DNA of 64,000 bases from Kocuria sp. (GTDB lineage Bacteria; Actinomycetota; Actinomycetes; Actinomycetales; Micrococcaceae): the NCBI RefSeq assembly GCF_030536815.1, contig NZ_JAUNPE010000001.1:1-64000 (forward strand). Direction: 5' to 3'. Below are positions 37,730-47,513 of the stretch, piece by piece; position 1 is the stretch's first letter, and every line of letters starts with the position of its first letter. Position numbers and translations under genes: made by a program. The notes under the pieces were generated by a model, which was given only the letters and a program-made list of their open reading frames with translations, searched no databases and was not told the DNA's origin.

Positions 37730-40623
37730 CAGTTCTCCTCCCCCGCCGCAGCGGCATAAGCGGCGTCGAACGCCTCGATCGGCGGGCACGAACACACCAG
37801 GTTGCGGTCACCGGCCGCGTTGTCCACGCGGCCCACGGGCGCCCAGTACTTGGTCCGCCTCAACGACGGCACGGGGTACGCGGCCTGCGAGCGCGGGTAC
37901 GAACGGTCCCATTCATCCGCGGTGAGCACCCGGGCGGTGTGCGGGGCGTTGCGGATCACGGAATCGGCGAGCGCGATCTGGCCGTCTGAGATCTCCTGCA
38001 TTTCGGCGTGAATGGTGCGCATGGCCTCGATGAAGCGGTCCAGTTCCTCCAAGGACTCGGACTCGGTGGGCTCCACCATGAGGGTGCCCGCCACGGGGAA
38101 CGCCAAGGTGGGGGCGTGGAAGCCGAAGTCGACCAGTCGCTTGCACACGTCCTCCGCGGTGACTCCGGACGCCTTGGTCATGGGACGCAGGTCCAGGATG
38201 CACTCGTGGGCCACCAGTCCCCCGTCGCCGGAGTACAGCGTGGGGAACACGTCGGAGAGCGCCTTGGAAATGTAGTTGGCGCTCAAAACCGCCGTGCGGG
38301 TGGACTCGGTGAGGCCCTCGGCACCGGTCATGGCAATGTACATCCAGGTGATGGGCAGGACCCCAGCGGAGCCGAAGGGAGCCTGCGACACCGGGAAGCC
38401 CGCGCCGCGCTCGTCGAGCTTGGCCTCCACGGCGTTGCCCGGCAAGTAGGGCACCAGGTGTTCGGCCACGGCCACGGGACCCACGCCCGGGCCACCGCCG
38501 CCGTGCGGGATGCAGAACGTCTTGTGCAGGTTCAGGTGCGACACGTCCCCGCCGAACCGGCCCGGGCGTGCCAGACCCATCAGCGCATTGAGGTTGGCGC
38601 CGTCCACGTACACCTGGCCACCGGCGTCGTGAATTGCCTCGCACACCATGGAAATGTCCGTGTCGTACACGCCGTGGGTCGAGGGGTAGGTGACCATGAT
38701 GCCCGCGAGTTCATCACCCACGGACTCGATCTTGGCCTTGAGGTCCTCGTGGTCGATCAGGCCGTCCGCCGCCGTGGCGACCACCACGACCTTCAGGTCC
38801 GCCAGGACCGCCGACGCCGCATTGGTTCCGTGCGCCGAGGCCGGAATCAGGATGGTCTTACGCTGGGATTCCCCGCGGTCGACCTGGTACCGGCGAATGG
38901 CCAACAAACCCGCCAGCTCACCCTGCGAGCCCGCGTTGGGCTGAACGGACACCGCGGCATAGCCGGTGATCTCCGCCAGCCAGGTCTCGAGCTGCTCGAT
39001 CAACTCGTGCCAGCCCTTCGCCTGGTCCTGCGGGGCCAGCGGGTGGATGTTGGCGAACTCGGGCCAGGAAATGGGCTCCATCTCCGCGGCGGCGTTGAGC
39101 TTCATGGTGCACGAGCCCAGCGGAATCATGGTGCGATCCAGCGCCAGATCCTTGTCGGAGAGCTGGCGCAGCCAACGCATCAAGGACGTCTCGGAACGAT
39201 GGGTGTGGAAGACGGGGTGGGTCATGTACTCGTCCGTGCGGTGCCACTGCTCGGGGATTCCCGCCAGCTCGTTCGAGCTGGGCTCCACGTTCTCGCCGGT
39301 GGCGCACGCCTCGCTGACGGCGTCCAGCACGTCCTGCACGTCCTGGTCGGTGTGGGACTCGCCGAAACTCACGCCCACGGTGTCCGCGTCGACACGGCGC
39401 AGGTTGATGCCGCGCTGGGCCGCGGCGGCAAGAATGTCGTCAGCCCGGCCCGCCGCGGCGAACGTCACGGTGTCGAAGAACCGCTCGTGGGCCACGGGGA
39501 TACCGCGCTCGCGCAGCCCTTGCGCGAAGCCGGTGGCCAGTCCGTGCAGTCGTTGGGCCAACTCCCGCAGCTTGGCGGGGCCGTGGTACACCGCGTACGC
39601 GGCGGCCACGATGGCCAACAACGCCTGAGCGGTGCAGATGTTCGAGGTCGCCTTCTCGCGGCGGATGTGTTGTTCGCGGGTCTGCAACGCCAGCCGGTAG
39701 GCCGGGGCGCCGGAGGAATCCGTGGACACGCCCACGATGCGACCGGGCATGGAACGTTCCACACCCGTGCGGGTGGCCATGAACGCCGCGTGCGGTCCAC
39801 CGTAGAACAACGGCACCCCGAAGCGCTGGGCCGAACCCACCGCGATATCCGCGCCGACGGAACCGGGGCTCACCAGCGTGGTCAGGGCCAGGAGATCGGT
39901 GCTCACGGTTGCGAGTGCGCCGGCTTCGTGGGCGGCGTCAATCACGGACGTGGGATCGATGACGTCGCCGTCGGCTCCGATCTGCGCGACGACCACACCG
40001 AAGAAGTCCTCGTTCGAGGCCAGGGTGGCCGCGGCGTCGTCGGCGCCGAGATCCGTGATGACCAGCTCGATGCCGGCGGCGCGAGCCCGACCGGTGAGGA
40101 TGGCCAGGGTCTGCGGCAACGAACGGCTGTCGACGATCACGCGGGAGCTGCGGGACTTGCGGTTGGCGCGGCGCATCATCAGGACGGCCTCGGCCACGGC
40201 GGAGGACTCGTCCAGCAGGGACGCATTGGCGACATCCATGCCGGTCAGGTCGATCACGGCGTTCTGGAAGGTCAGCAGCAGCTCCAGGCGGCCCTGGGAG
40301 ATCTCCGGCTGGTACGGGGTGTACGAGGTGTAGAACCCCGGGTTCTCCAGGATGTTGCGTCGAATCGGGGCGGGAGTGACCGTGTCGAAGTATCCCTGGC
40401 CGATCATTTGGCGCATCACGGTGTTCTGGGCGGCGATCTTTCGCATGGCCGCCAGCGCCTCGGTCTCGTTGAGGGGCTCGGGCAGGTCCAGGGTGTCGCG
40501 GAATCGGATGCTCTCGGGGACGGCGCGATCAATGAGTTGATCGAGACTGTCCACGCCCACGGCGCGGAGCATGGTGGTGACGTCTTCGGCGTCGGGGCCG
40601 ATGTGACGGGGCAGGAAAGACAT
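37729..40623 (-). CDS. gcvP: glycine dehydrogenase (decarboxylating), P protein
   Basis: 964 aa, the PLP decarboxylase of the glycine cleavage system, fused single-chain form. The PLP lysine is in HLNLHKTFCIPHGGGGPG, and YTPYQPEISQGRLELLLTF and GSCTMKLNAAAEMEPISW are conserved. ATG at 40623 with AGGAG eight bases upstream. Expression is likely controlled by the tandem glycine riboswitch. Confidence 0.97.
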   Translation of the reverse strand: MSFLPRHIGPDAEDVTTMLRAVGVDSLDQLIDRAVPESIRFRDTLDLPEPLNETEALAAMRKIAAQNTVMRQMIGQGYFDTVTPAPIRRNILENPGFYTSYTPYQPEISQGRLELLLTFQNAVIDLTGMDVANASLLDESSAVAEAVLMMRRANRKSRSSRVIVDSRSLPQTLAILTGRARAAGIELVITDLGADDAAATLASNEDFFGVVVAQIGADGDVIDPTSVIDAAHEAGALATVSTDLLALTTLVSPGSVGADIAVGSAQRFGVPLFYGGPHAAFMATRTGVERSMPGRIVGVSTDSSGAPAYRLALQTREQHIRREKATSNICTAQALLAIVAAAYAVYHGPAKLRELAQRLHGLATGFAQGLRERGIPVAHERFFDTVTFAAAGRADDILAAAAQRGINLRRVDADTVGVSFGESHTDQDVQDVLDAVSEACATGENVEPSSNELAGIPEQWHRTDEYMTHPVFHTHRSETSLMRWLRQLSDKDLALDRTMIPLGSCTMKLNAAAEMEPISWPEFANIHPLAPQDQAKGWHELIEQLETWLAEITGYAAVSVQPNAGSQGELAGLLAIRRYQVDRGESQRKTILIPASAHGTNAASAVLADLKVVVVATAADGLIDHEDLKAKIESVGDELAGIMVTYPSTHGVYDTDISMVCEAIHDAGGQVYVDGANLNALMGLARPGRFGGDVSHLNLHKTFCIPHGGGGPGVGPVAVAEHLVPYLPGNAVEAKLDERGAGFPVSQAPFGSAGVLPITWMYIAMTGAEGLTESTRTAVLSANYISKALSDVFPTLYSGDGGLVAHECILDLRPMTKASGVTAEDVCKRLVDFGFHAPTLAFPVAGTLMVEPTESESLEELDRFIEAMRTIHAEMQEISDGQIALADSVIRNAPHTARVLTADEWDRSYPRSQAAYPVPSLRRTKYWAPVGRVDNAAGDRNLVCSCPPIEAFDAAYAAAAGEEN

Positions 40624-40671
40624 GTGAGGGTCTCCTGGGTTACTTGAGGGCGTGCTAAGTCCCGGTGAGTT

Positions 40672-40890
40672 CCTCCCCGCTCTGTACGTCAACCTGAGAG
40701 ATTTCGCCGGCGCGCACCATGAGCCGTGCGTACCCGCCTGCCCCGTCGGTGTCCGCCCGCGCAACTGTGGCGGGCGAGCTCTTCAGAGTGGCCTGGTGCG
40801 GCGGTACGGGTGCCTGAGAGATTCCCGGGGAGGGTTTGCTCCTTCGGCGATGACGCGGTGCGAGCGCACCCGCCATGCTCTCCCGCCGCA
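40672..40890 (-). ncRNA. tandem glycine riboswitch upstream of gcvP
   Basis: Two aptamer-like units on the minus strand. Unit 1: GGGAGAGC near 40885, CGCCGAAGGAGCAA (40836-40849), CTCTCAGG (40813-40820). Unit 2: CACCGACGGGGCA and a second CTCTCAGG at 40693-40700. These are hallmarks of the cooperative glycine riboswitch, found upstream of gcv genes, where glycine turns expression on. The end lies about 50 nt before the gcvP start. Confidence 0.9.
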
Positions 40891-40939
40891 CTGTGACGGC
40901 CAAGATGGTCACTCCTAGTTTCGCACAACCCCGGGCAGC

Positions 40940-40976
40940 ACAAGGCCCCGCACCGAAAAATGATGCGGGGCCTTGT
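40940..40976 (-). terminator. hairpin terminator after rplL
   Basis: Thirteen-base arms acaaggccccgca/tgcggggccttgt with an 11-nt loop, 72 nt after the rplL stop and just before the gcv leader. No U-run. Separates rplJL from gcvPT. Confidence 0.75.
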
Positions 40977-41048
40977 CACGTGATGTCACCGGGCGCGGCC
41001 CTGACGGGTCACGCTACGCGGGACGATCTGCGCGCGAAGCGCGGGGAC

Positions 41049-41435
41049 TTACTTGAGGGTGACGGTAGCGCCGGCAGCCTCGAGGGATTCCTTGGCCTTG
41101 TCCGCGGCTTCCTTGGTGGCACCTTCCAGGACGGGCTTGGGAGCGCCGTCCACGAGGTCCTTGGCTTCCTTCAGGCCGAGGGAGGTCAGGGCACGAACTT
41201 CCTTGATGACCTGGATCTTCTTCTCGCCTGCGGCTTCCAGGACGACGTCGAACTCGGTCTGCTCTTCCTCAGCAGCGGCTTCGCCGCCGGCTGCGGCAGC
41301 GCCACCGGCCACGGCCACGGGGGCGGCAGCGGTAACGTCGAAGGTCTCTTCGAAGGCCTTGACGAACTCGGACAGCTCGATGAGGGAGAGCTCCTTGAAA
41401 GCCTCGATCAATTCTTCGGTGGTCAGCTTAGCCAT
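41049..41435 (-). CDS. rplL: 50S ribosomal protein L7/L12
   Basis: 128 aa, the stalk protein that recruits translation GTPases. N-terminal dimerisation helices ([20 protein letters not shown]), Ala/Gly-rich hinge, and the C-terminal domain [30 protein letters not shown] precedes the ATG. 126 nt after rplJ. Confidence 0.98.
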   Translation of the reverse strand: MAKLTTEELIEAFKELSLIELSEFVKAFEETFDVTAAAPVAVAGGAAAAGGEAAAEEEQTEFDVVLEAAGEKKIQVIKEVRALTSLGLKEAKDLVDGAPKPVLEGATKEAADKAKESLEAAGATVTLK

Positions 41436-41561
41436 GGTGTTGGCTCCTTCTTTTACGTGATTGTCAGTACCCGCGGGTACCGGCGAGGTTTTGCGTGGTG
41501 ATAGAACACGGGTTTGTCCGGCCGGAACCGGAACCCGAAACCCAGGGGATCCCGTGCGGGA

Positions 41562-42095
41562 TCAGGCGGCGTTCTCGCCCTGTTCCTCGACCTTGGCGCG
41601 CAGTGCTTCTGCGGTGCGCACGGTCTTGGACAGCGGGGCCTGGAACAGCGCGGCAGCCTTGGACAGGGACGCCTTGGCAGCGCCTGCAACCTTGGCCAAC
41701 AGAACCTCGCGGGACTCGAGGTCCGCGAGCTTCTTGATCTCCGCTTCGTCCATTGCGACGCCGTCAAGGTAACCGCCCTTGACGATCAGCTCCGGGTTGT
41801 CCTTGGCGAAGTCACGCAAGCTCTTGGCAGCTTCGACGGGGTCACCCGAGATGAACGCGATGGCCGAGGGGCCGTTGAGCTGGCCCTCGAACGCGTCAAT
41901 GCCGACTTCCTTGGCCGCAATTGCGGTCAGCGTGTTCTTCACCACGGCGTATTCAGCGTTCTCACCGAGCGTGCGGCGCAGCGTCTTCAGCTGAGCCACG
42001 GTGAGCCCGCGGTACTCCGTCAGGACGGCAGCGTGCGAGTTGGAGAAGAATTGCCTCAACTCCGCAACCGCGGCAGCCTTTTCAGGATTCGCCAT
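41562..42095 (-). CDS. rplJ: 50S ribosomal protein L10
   Basis: 177 aa from ATG at 42095 ([20 protein letters not shown]), with AAGGAAGGAG upstream. Base of the L7/L12 stalk. Shows [20 protein letters not shown] and [17 protein letters not shown] frame that continues 89 codons upstream runs through the leader and is not coding. Confidence 0.97.
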   Translation of the reverse strand: MANPEKAAAVAELRQFFSNSHAAVLTEYRGLTVAQLKTLRRTLGENAEYAVVKNTLTAIAAKEVGIDAFEGQLNGPSAIAFISGDPVEAAKSLRDFAKDNPELIVKGGYLDGVAMDEAEIKKLADLESREVLLAKVAGAAKASLSKAAALFQAPLSKTVRTAEALRAKVEEQGENAA

Positions 42096-42139
42096 GGTGC
42101 TCCTTCCTTGCTTGTGTATGCCGGATTCTCGTGATCCGC

Positions 42140-42326
42140 TTCGGAACACAAAAAAGCCCCGCGCAGATGCCCGGGGCTCGACCTGATACACATCGCACAC
42201 GGTGTGCACCGCGAGACGCTGTTGAAAAGATTCGTGCTGGTTCACCTGCGCTGGCCGTTCTCCGTTTCCGGAGAACTCTTCGATCCCGAATGCTTGCGCA
42301 CGCGTGATGACCGGCGGTCTTAGGTA
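42140..42326 (-). promoter_or_regulatory. L10-type leader with intrinsic terminator
   Basis: Reading the minus strand from near 42326, the leader holds CCTAAGACCGCCGGTCATC, similar in kind to L10-binding leaders, several hairpins (for example TTCTCCGGAAACGGAGAA), and ends with AGCCCCG-n10-CGGGGCT (42155-42178) followed by U6, an attenuator. Binding of L10 or L10(L12)4 to rplJ leaders is established in other bacteria; for this sequence it is inferred. Confidence 0.65.
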
Positions 42327-42340
42327 CACATCAATGTACC
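42323..42340 (-). repeat. dyad overlapping the rplJ -10 box
   Basis: ggtaca (42323-42328) and tgtacc (42335-42340) form an inverted repeat with a 6-nt centre that covers the -10 and the predicted start. It may be an operator or the first stem of the leader. Confidence 0.4.
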
Positions 42341-42362
42341 CGACCGATTCCGGCGGCACCAA
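42333..42362 (-). promoter_or_regulatory. predicted rplJL promoter
   Basis: Minus-strand -35 TTGGTG (42357-42362), 18-nt spacer, -10 TACATT (42333-42338). Located just downstream of the fdhD stop. Confidence 0.5.
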
Positions 42363-42419
42363 ATCGGAAACACGGCCCCCGCTCCCGCGGATCCGGCCGC
42401 CCGGTGGCGCGGGGCGGTG

Positions 42420-43253
42420 TTATTGCGTGATCCGCTCCGGGTTTGTGTAGACGTTGCAGGTGCCCCGGCGGTTGAAGCCCACCACGGTCACGCCGTGTTC
42501 CCTGCCGTGTTTCACCGCGAGCGCCGAGGGCGCACTGACCGCGGACAGCACCGGGATCCCGGCCATCGCGGCCTTGCTGACCAGTTCGAAGGATGCGCGG
42601 GCCGAGACCTGCAGTACGCAGTCGTTGAGCGGTAGCCGGTCATGGTGCATGGCCCACCCGATCACCTTGTCCACCGCGTTGTGCCGGCCCACGTCCTCAC
42701 GGACCACGAGAGGCTCGGGCGAGGACGCCACAAACAATCCCGCGGCGTGCACTCCCCCGGTGGCCTCGAAGACGCGCTGGTGGGTGCGCAGTTCATCGGG
42801 CAACTCCACGAGTCGTCGCGCACCCATGACCGGGCGCACCGGAGGCACGGGGTAGGAACTGGGTTTGACGATCTCCTCCATCGACGACGTCCCACACACC
42901 CCGCATGAGGACGAGGTGTACACGTTGCGCGCCGCGGTCCTCGTGGGTCCCGGTGCGCCCGGCGCGAGCCGCACGTCGATCACGTTGTAGGTTCGGTGCC
43001 CGTCCTGGTCCACTCCGGAGCTGTAATCCATGCCCGCAATGTGCTCCATGTGTCGGACCACGGCCTCGCTCAGCAGGTAACCGGGAACCAGTTCGAAGTC
43101 ATGACCGGGGGTCCGCATGGTCACGGTGAACTGCTCACCGTTGAGCCGGATCTCCAGCGGCTCCTCACCCGCGAGTTTGTCCGGGCCGGTGAACTCCTCA
43201 CCGGCCGCGGACAGTCTCCGCACGCGGGCCGGAACCACGATTCTGCTGACCAT
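42420..43253 (-). CDS. fdhD: FdhD, sulfur carrier for formate dehydrogenase
   Basis: 277 aa. Transfers sulfur to the molybdenum cofactor of formate dehydrogenase. The CxxC is Cys117/Cys120 in SSSCGVCG; EPLEIRLNGEQFTVTMRTPG and REDVGRHNAVDKVIGW are conserved. No formate dehydrogenase gene is in the window. Six nt after the moaB-moaE fusion. Confidence 0.93.
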   Translation of the reverse strand: MVSRIVVPARVRRLSAAGEEFTGPDKLAGEEPLEIRLNGEQFTVTMRTPGHDFELVPGYLLSEAVVRHMEHIAGMDYSSGVDQDGHRTYNVIDVRLAPGAPGPTRTAARNVYTSSSCGVCGTSSMEEIVKPSSYPVPPVRPVMGARRLVELPDELRTHQRVFEATGGVHAAGLFVASSPEPLVVREDVGRHNAVDKVIGWAMHHDRLPLNDCVLQVSARASFELVSKAAMAGIPVLSAVSAPSALAVKHGREHGVTVVGFNRRGTCNVYTNPERITQ

Positions 43254-43259
43254 GAGAAC

Positions 43260-44348
43260 TTATCCGTCCAGTCCCACCCACGAATGGGTTCCGTCCGTGT
43301 ACGTCTGTCGCTTCCAAATGGGCACGTGCACCTTGATCCGATCCACCAACGCGTCACACGCGCTGAAGGCCTCCTTGCGGTGGGCCGAGGCCACCGCGGC
43401 CTCCAAGGCGCTGTCCCCCACGACCAGGGCACCGATACGGTGTTCGGCCCAGATCCTGACGCCCGGGAACTCCGCGGCGATTTCGTCCGCGACCTGACGC
43501 ATCACGGTGTCCGCATCCGGGTGGGCACTGTACTCCAGCCCAGTCACCCCGGTGCGACCGCCGTCGTGGTCGCGGATGACTCCGCTGAATCCCACCACGG
43601 CACCGCAGTCGGCCGCGGTCACCGCGCCCTGGGCCCGAGCGGCGTCGAGGGGCTCGCTGGTGACTCGTGCATGCACGACTCCCGACGACGCCGCGGGGTC
43701 GCGAACCGCGGTCGGTGCGCCGCCGGATGACTCGCTCGGGCCGGTACTGCGATTTTCGCCGTGCCCGTGGACGTCCTCCAACTGAGCGCTGATGTGCTCC
43801 AACAGTGGCTCGAGTACCGCCATCCCGTCTTTGACACCGCCCTTCGAGCCGGGCAGGTTCACCACGAACGTCATGCCCGTGTGACCCGCCACCCCGCGGC
43901 TCATCACGGCCGTGGGGGTCTTGGCCAAGCCCTTGGTCCACAGCGCGTGCATGATTCCGGGGGATTCCCGTTCCAGGATGCGTGCGGTGGCCTCAGGGGT
44001 GACGTCGTCCGAGTTCAACCCGGTGCCACCGCTGGTCACGATGAATCGAGGGCGCTCGGCCCGGGGAGTGTGTTCGGTCAGTTCCCGCAGGGTCGCCTCC
44101 ACGTCGGGGCCGTCCGCGATCACCTGCACCGGGTCCACGCTCAGCCCCAGGCCCGCCAGCCATTCATGCAGGACGGGCCCGCACAGGTCCTGGGCCGCAC
44201 CGCGCGCGGCGGAGGAAGACACGATCACCACCACGGCGCGGCGCCCGGACAAATGCAGTCCGTGCGACTCGTCCCGGTGGGATCCGTGGTCCCGGTCCGT
44301 GCGCGAGGTGGCCCGGTGCTCACCGGCCGCTGGGTACTCCCGGTTCAC
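43260..44348 (-). CDS. MoaB/Mog-MoaE fusion, molybdopterin biosynthesis
   Basis: 362 aa from GTG at 44348, which overlaps the moaC stop (GTGA) and has GGAG six bases upstream; the TTG at 44360 is less likely. Residues ~36-185 are a MoCF/MoaB domain ([35 protein letters not shown]). Residues ~225-360 are MoaE, the large subunit of molybdopterin synthase ([34 protein letters not shown] with the catalytic-type lysine). A His/Gly/Ser-rich linker joins them. Confidence 0.92.
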   Translation of the reverse strand: MNREYPAAGEHRATSRTDRDHGSHRDESHGLHLSGRRAVVVIVSSSAARGAAQDLCGPVLHEWLAGLGLSVDPVQVIADGPDVEATLRELTEHTPRAERPRFIVTSGGTGLNSDDVTPEATARILERESPGIMHALWTKGLAKTPTAVMSRGVAGHTGMTFVVNLPGSKGGVKDGMAVLEPLLEHISAQLEDVHGHGENRSTGPSESSGGAPTAVRDPAASSGVVHARVTSEPLDAARAQGAVTAADCGAVVGFSGVIRDHDGGRTGVTGLEYSAHPDADTVMRQVADEIAAEFPGVRIWAEHRIGALVVGDSALEAAVASAHRKEAFSACDALVDRIKVHVPIWKRQTYTDGTHSWVGLDG

Positions 44349-44827
44349 GGCCTGCTCCAATCGCCGCTCTTACCACCGGACTTGGCCACGACCTGAACGC
44401 CCGTGATCTGGGCAGCCTTGTCCACGGCCTTGATCATGTCGTACAGCGTGAGTCCCGCAACGCTGGCGGCCGTCAGGGCCTCCATCTCCACGCCGGTGAC
44501 GCCACGCGTCTTGACCGTGGCCGTGATGTTCACCCGGTCCGCGCCCGGGGCCAGGTCCACCGTCACCTTGGACAGCGGCAGCGGGTGGCACAGCGGGATC
44601 AGGTCGGGGGTGCGTTTGGCCGCCATGATCCCGGCGATCCGCGCCACGGCCAGAGCGTCACCCTTGGGTAGGTCGCCGGTGGCCAGCAGCTCAATGACGT
44701 CCGGTCGGGTGATTACTTGGGCCACGGCCGTGGCCTCGCGGGAGGTCACCGCTTTCTCGCTCACATCCACCATGTGCGCTGTGCCGTCCTTGCGCACATG
44801 CGTCAACCGGTCCTGGTTGTTATTCAC
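44345..44827 (-). CDS. moaC: cyclic pyranopterin monophosphate synthase
   Basis: 160 aa from GTG at 44827 ([20 protein letters not shown]) with GGAGG six bases upstream; it overlaps moeA by eight bases. Acts with MoaA in the first Moco step. Conserved: [57 protein letters not shown] and a C-terminal KSGGKSG. Confidence 0.95.
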   Translation of the reverse strand: MNNNQDRLTHVRKDGTAHMVDVSEKAVTSREATAVAQVITRPDVIELLATGDLPKGDALAVARIAGIMAAKRTPDLIPLCHPLPLSKVTVDLAPGADRVNITATVKTRGVTGVEMEALTAASVAGLTLYDMIKAVDKAAQITGVQVVAKSGGKSGDWSRP

Positions 44828-46121
44828 TGGCCGCCTCCTGTGCGATCGTCCCGCCATGGACGGGCAAAATGTGTACGCGCGTCCCGACCGGGAGCTCATG
44901 GTCCCCCGCCGGGATCCGAAGCAACACGTTAGCGCGTGCGGCTGACATCAACAGGTGCGACGACGCTCCCCCCACACAGCGCACGGCCGGATTCCCGGCG
45001 GCGCCCTCCGCCCCGGTTTCGAGGACACCCCGCCGGAGCTGGGTGCGGCCGGGCAGGCCCCGAACCGGTTCGGCGAGGACGGCAGAACTCCACAACGGTG
45101 GGGCACAACAACCCCACACGTGCGCGAGCGCCGGTCGCAGGAATACTTCGCACGAGACCCAGGTGCTCACGGGGTTTCCCGGCAGACAGATCACCGGTAC
45201 GCCTCGGTACTGACCGCATCCCTGCGGCCCGCCCGGTTGCATGGCCACGTGTCCGAACCACATCTGCGCCTCGCGTTCAAGGCTCACGCGAACCACTTCG
45301 AAGGCACCGGCACTGATCCCTCCGCTCGTGACGATCAGGTGGACGCCAGAGCTCTCCACGCACTCGCGCAGCCGCCGGGAAAACTCGTCCGGGTCGTCGG
45401 TGACGCTGAGCGTGGTGACCGAACAAGCTCCCGCGTCCCTGAGCCATGACGAGAGCAGCGGACCGTTGGCGTCATGAATGGCCCCCGGCTTCAGCGGTTC
45501 ACCGGGCGCGAGGACTTCGTCTCCGCCGGTGATCACCAGCACCGACGGGCCACGCCGCACGGTAACGGTTGTCGTGTCGCCCATTCCCAGGGCCGCACAC
45601 GCGCCCAGGGCCGCGGGTCCCAGGACGGTCCCCGCGGGTAAGGCCACGGCGCCGCGTGCGACGTCGCTGCCCTCGGCGCGCACGAACGTTCCGGGCACCG
45701 AGCCGATGGCAACCGCTGCCGAAATGGCAATGCGATCCGTGTCGAAGGACGGCGGAGTCACTTGTTCCACGGGTATCACCGCATCAGCGCCGCGGGGCAG
45801 GGCGGCGCCGGTCATCACGGCCGCGGCGGTCGCGGGCGCGAGCACGGACGGCGCGGACCCGGCGGCCTGCATTCCCGACACGGGCAGGGTGATGGCGGCC
45901 TCGGCAGGACCCCCCAACCGAAGATCAGCGGTGCGCACGGCAAAACCGTCCATTTGCGAATTGGTGAACGGCGGCAATGGGATGGGTGCGCTCAGATCCC
46001 GTGCGAGAACGCCACCCTGCGCCCGGGCGAGGGGTACCTCCACACTGGCCGCGGCGGCGTCGTACCCGAGCGCGAGCGTCGCTCGGACGGCTGAGGCATG
46101 AAGTTCGATGCTGCGGCTCAT
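44820..46121 (-). CDS. moeA: molybdopterin molybdotransferase
   Basis: 433 aa; inserts molybdate into adenylated molybdopterin. Signature elements: [59 protein letters not shown] and CLPGNPVS. These are the expected active-site residues, unlike the paralogue at 47506. Start ATG at 46121; TAGGGT ends six bases before it, suggesting a leaderless transcript. Confidence 0.94.
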   Translation of the reverse strand: MSRSIELHASAVRATLALGYDAAAASVEVPLARAQGGVLARDLSAPIPLPPFTNSQMDGFAVRTADLRLGGPAEAAITLPVSGMQAAGSAPSVLAPATAAAVMTGAALPRGADAVIPVEQVTPPSFDTDRIAISAAVAIGSVPGTFVRAEGSDVARGAVALPAGTVLGPAALGACAALGMGDTTTVTVRRGPSVLVITGGDEVLAPGEPLKPGAIHDANGPLLSSWLRDAGACSVTTLSVTDDPDEFSRRLRECVESSGVHLIVTSGGISAGAFEVVRVSLEREAQMWFGHVAMQPGGPQGCGQYRGVPVICLPGNPVSTWVSCEVFLRPALAHVWGCCAPPLWSSAVLAEPVRGLPGRTQLRRGVLETGAEGAAGNPAVRCVGGASSHLLMSAARANVLLRIPAGDHELPVGTRVHILPVHGGTIAQEAASE

Positions 46122-46127
46122 ACCCCT

Positions 46128-46133
46128 ACCCTA
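46128..46133 (-). promoter_or_regulatory. moeA -10 box, probably leaderless
   Basis: Minus-strand TAGGGT lies six bases before the moeA ATG, so transcription would start at or next to the A of ATG. There is no properly spaced Shine-Dalgarno. Confidence 0.45.
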
Positions 46134-46153
46134 AGCGGGGTGGACAAACGCTT

Positions 46154-46159
46154 TATACT
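46154..46159 (+). promoter_or_regulatory. moaA -10 box, probably leaderless
   Basis: TATACT lies six bases before the moaA ATG and there is no Shine-Dalgarno in between. It is back-to-back with the moeA -10 in a 44-nt divergent gap. Confidence 0.55.
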
Positions 46160-46165
46160 GGTCAC

Positions 46166-47242
46166 ATGTCCGTTTTTCTCGGTGTCCCGCAAGCACTACC
46201 GGCCAAGGGCGTGCCCGATCACGGCCCCCTGGCGGACCGTTTCGGGCGCGTGGCCACGGATCTGCGTATTTCCATCACGGACAAATGCAATTTGCGGTGC
46301 ACGTACTGCATGCCTGCGGAGGGCATGGCATGGTTGCCCAAGACGTCCCTCATGACCACGGACGAAATCGTGCGGCTCACCCGCATTGCCGCCCAGGAAT
46401 TCGGGGTCAAAGAACTTCGCCTCACCGGTGGTGAACCCCTGATCCGACCGGACCTCGAGGACATCGTGGCCGCGGTGACCGAGGCACTGCCCGAGTTTCC
46501 CGTGTCCATGACCACCAACGGGATCGGATTGGCCCAACGCGCCCGGGGACTGGTCGCCGCCGGACTGACCCGCGTGAACGTGTCCCTCGACACCCTGTGC
46601 GCCGAGACCTACGAAAAACTTGCCCGCCGCAACAAGCTCAGCGAGGCTCTCGACGGCGTCGCGGCGGCACAGGACGCTGGTTTGGCCCCGGTGAAGCTCA
46701 ATGCCGTGCTCATGCGGGGCGTCAACGATCGCGAGGCACCCGACCTGCTGCGCTGGGCGCTCGATCACCAATGCTCCCTGCGCTTTATTGAACAAATGCC
46801 GCTGGATGCGGACCACGGCTGGACCCGCACCAACATGGTCACCGCGGCCGAGATCCGGGAGCAGCTGAGCGAGCATTTCGACCTGAGCCCGGATGAGACC
46901 CCCCGCAACGGTGCCCCCGCCGAGAAGATGCTCGTGCGTGAACGCGGCGGTACCGACGTGCTCGGCACCGTGGGCATCATTGCGTCCGTGACCGAACCGT
47001 TCTGCGCGGACTGCACCCGAACACGCATCACCGCGGAGGCCCGCGTGCGATCCTGCCTGTTCTCCCACCACGAGACGGACCTCATGCAATTGCTGCGTTC
47101 TGATGCAACCGACCAGGACATCGCCCAGCGCTGGCGCGCCGCCATGTGGGTCAAACCCCGGGCCCACGGCATGGACCACGCGGGACTCGACTCCGAGGAT
47201 TATGTCCAACCCGACCGCAGCATGAGTGCCATTGGAGGCTGA
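46166..47242 (+). CDS. moaA: GTP 3',8-cyclase
   Basis: 358 aa radical SAM enzyme, first step of Moco synthesis from GTP. The SAM cluster is Cys41/Cys45/Cys48 in TDKCNLRCTYCMP; the C-terminal cluster is in EPFCADCTRTRIT and VRSCLFS. The C-terminus ends in the required Gly-Gly (SAIGG). Start ATG at 46166, likely leaderless. MoaD follows after 7 nt. Confidence 0.96.
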   Translation: MSVFLGVPQALPAKGVPDHGPLADRFGRVATDLRISITDKCNLRCTYCMPAEGMAWLPKTSLMTTDEIVRLTRIAAQEFGVKELRLTGGEPLIRPDLEDIVAAVTEALPEFPVSMTTNGIGLAQRARGLVAAGLTRVNVSLDTLCAETYEKLARRNKLSEALDGVAAAQDAGLAPVKLNAVLMRGVNDREAPDLLRWALDHQCSLRFIEQMPLDADHGWTRTNMVTAAEIREQLSEHFDLSPDETPRNGAPAEKMLVRERGGTDVLGTVGIIASVTEPFCADCTRTRITAEARVRSCLFSHHETDLMQLLRSDATDQDIAQRWRAAMWVKPRAHGMDHAGLDSEDYVQPDRSMSAIGG

Positions 47243-47249
47243 CACAGCA

Positions 47250-47513
47250 GTGCTCGTTCGTTACTTCGCGGCCGCGGCCGCATCCGCCGGTACCGAGCAG
47301 GAAGAAGTGGCCGCCCACGCGGCCATGACCCGCTCCGAACTTCAGCAGGTGCTCACCACTCTGCACCCGGTGGCCCCTCCCGGTGAGAAAACCCTCGCCC
47401 AGGTGCTGCCGCAGTGCTCCTGGCTGGTCAACGGCGTGCGCCACAAGGATCAGGGAGCGGCCATCGTCCCGGCAGCCACCGTCGACGTGTTGCCGCCCTT
47501 CGCCGGTGGCTGA
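47250..47513 (+). CDS. moaD: molybdopterin synthase small subunit (sulfur carrier)
   Basis: 87 aa, ubiquitin-like sulfur carrier ending in the Gly-Gly (PPFAGG) that becomes thiocarboxylated. Start GTG at 47250 (MLVRYFAAAAASAGT) with GGAGG eleven bases upstream, inside the end of moaA. Its partner is the MoaE domain of the fusion at 43260. Confidence 0.9.
   Translation: MLVRYFAAAAASAGTEQEEVAAHAAMTRSELQQVLTTLHPVAPPGEKTLAQVLPQCSWLVNGVRHKDQGAAIVPAATVDVLPPFAGG

Noticed and set aside
38008..40647. 879-codon plus frame antisense to gcvP
   Set aside because: gcvP on the minus strand is complete with its PLP motif; the plus frame has no recognisable feature.
40655..40979. short frames upstream of gcvP
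   Set aside because: Lie in the tandem glycine riboswitch and the rplL terminator.
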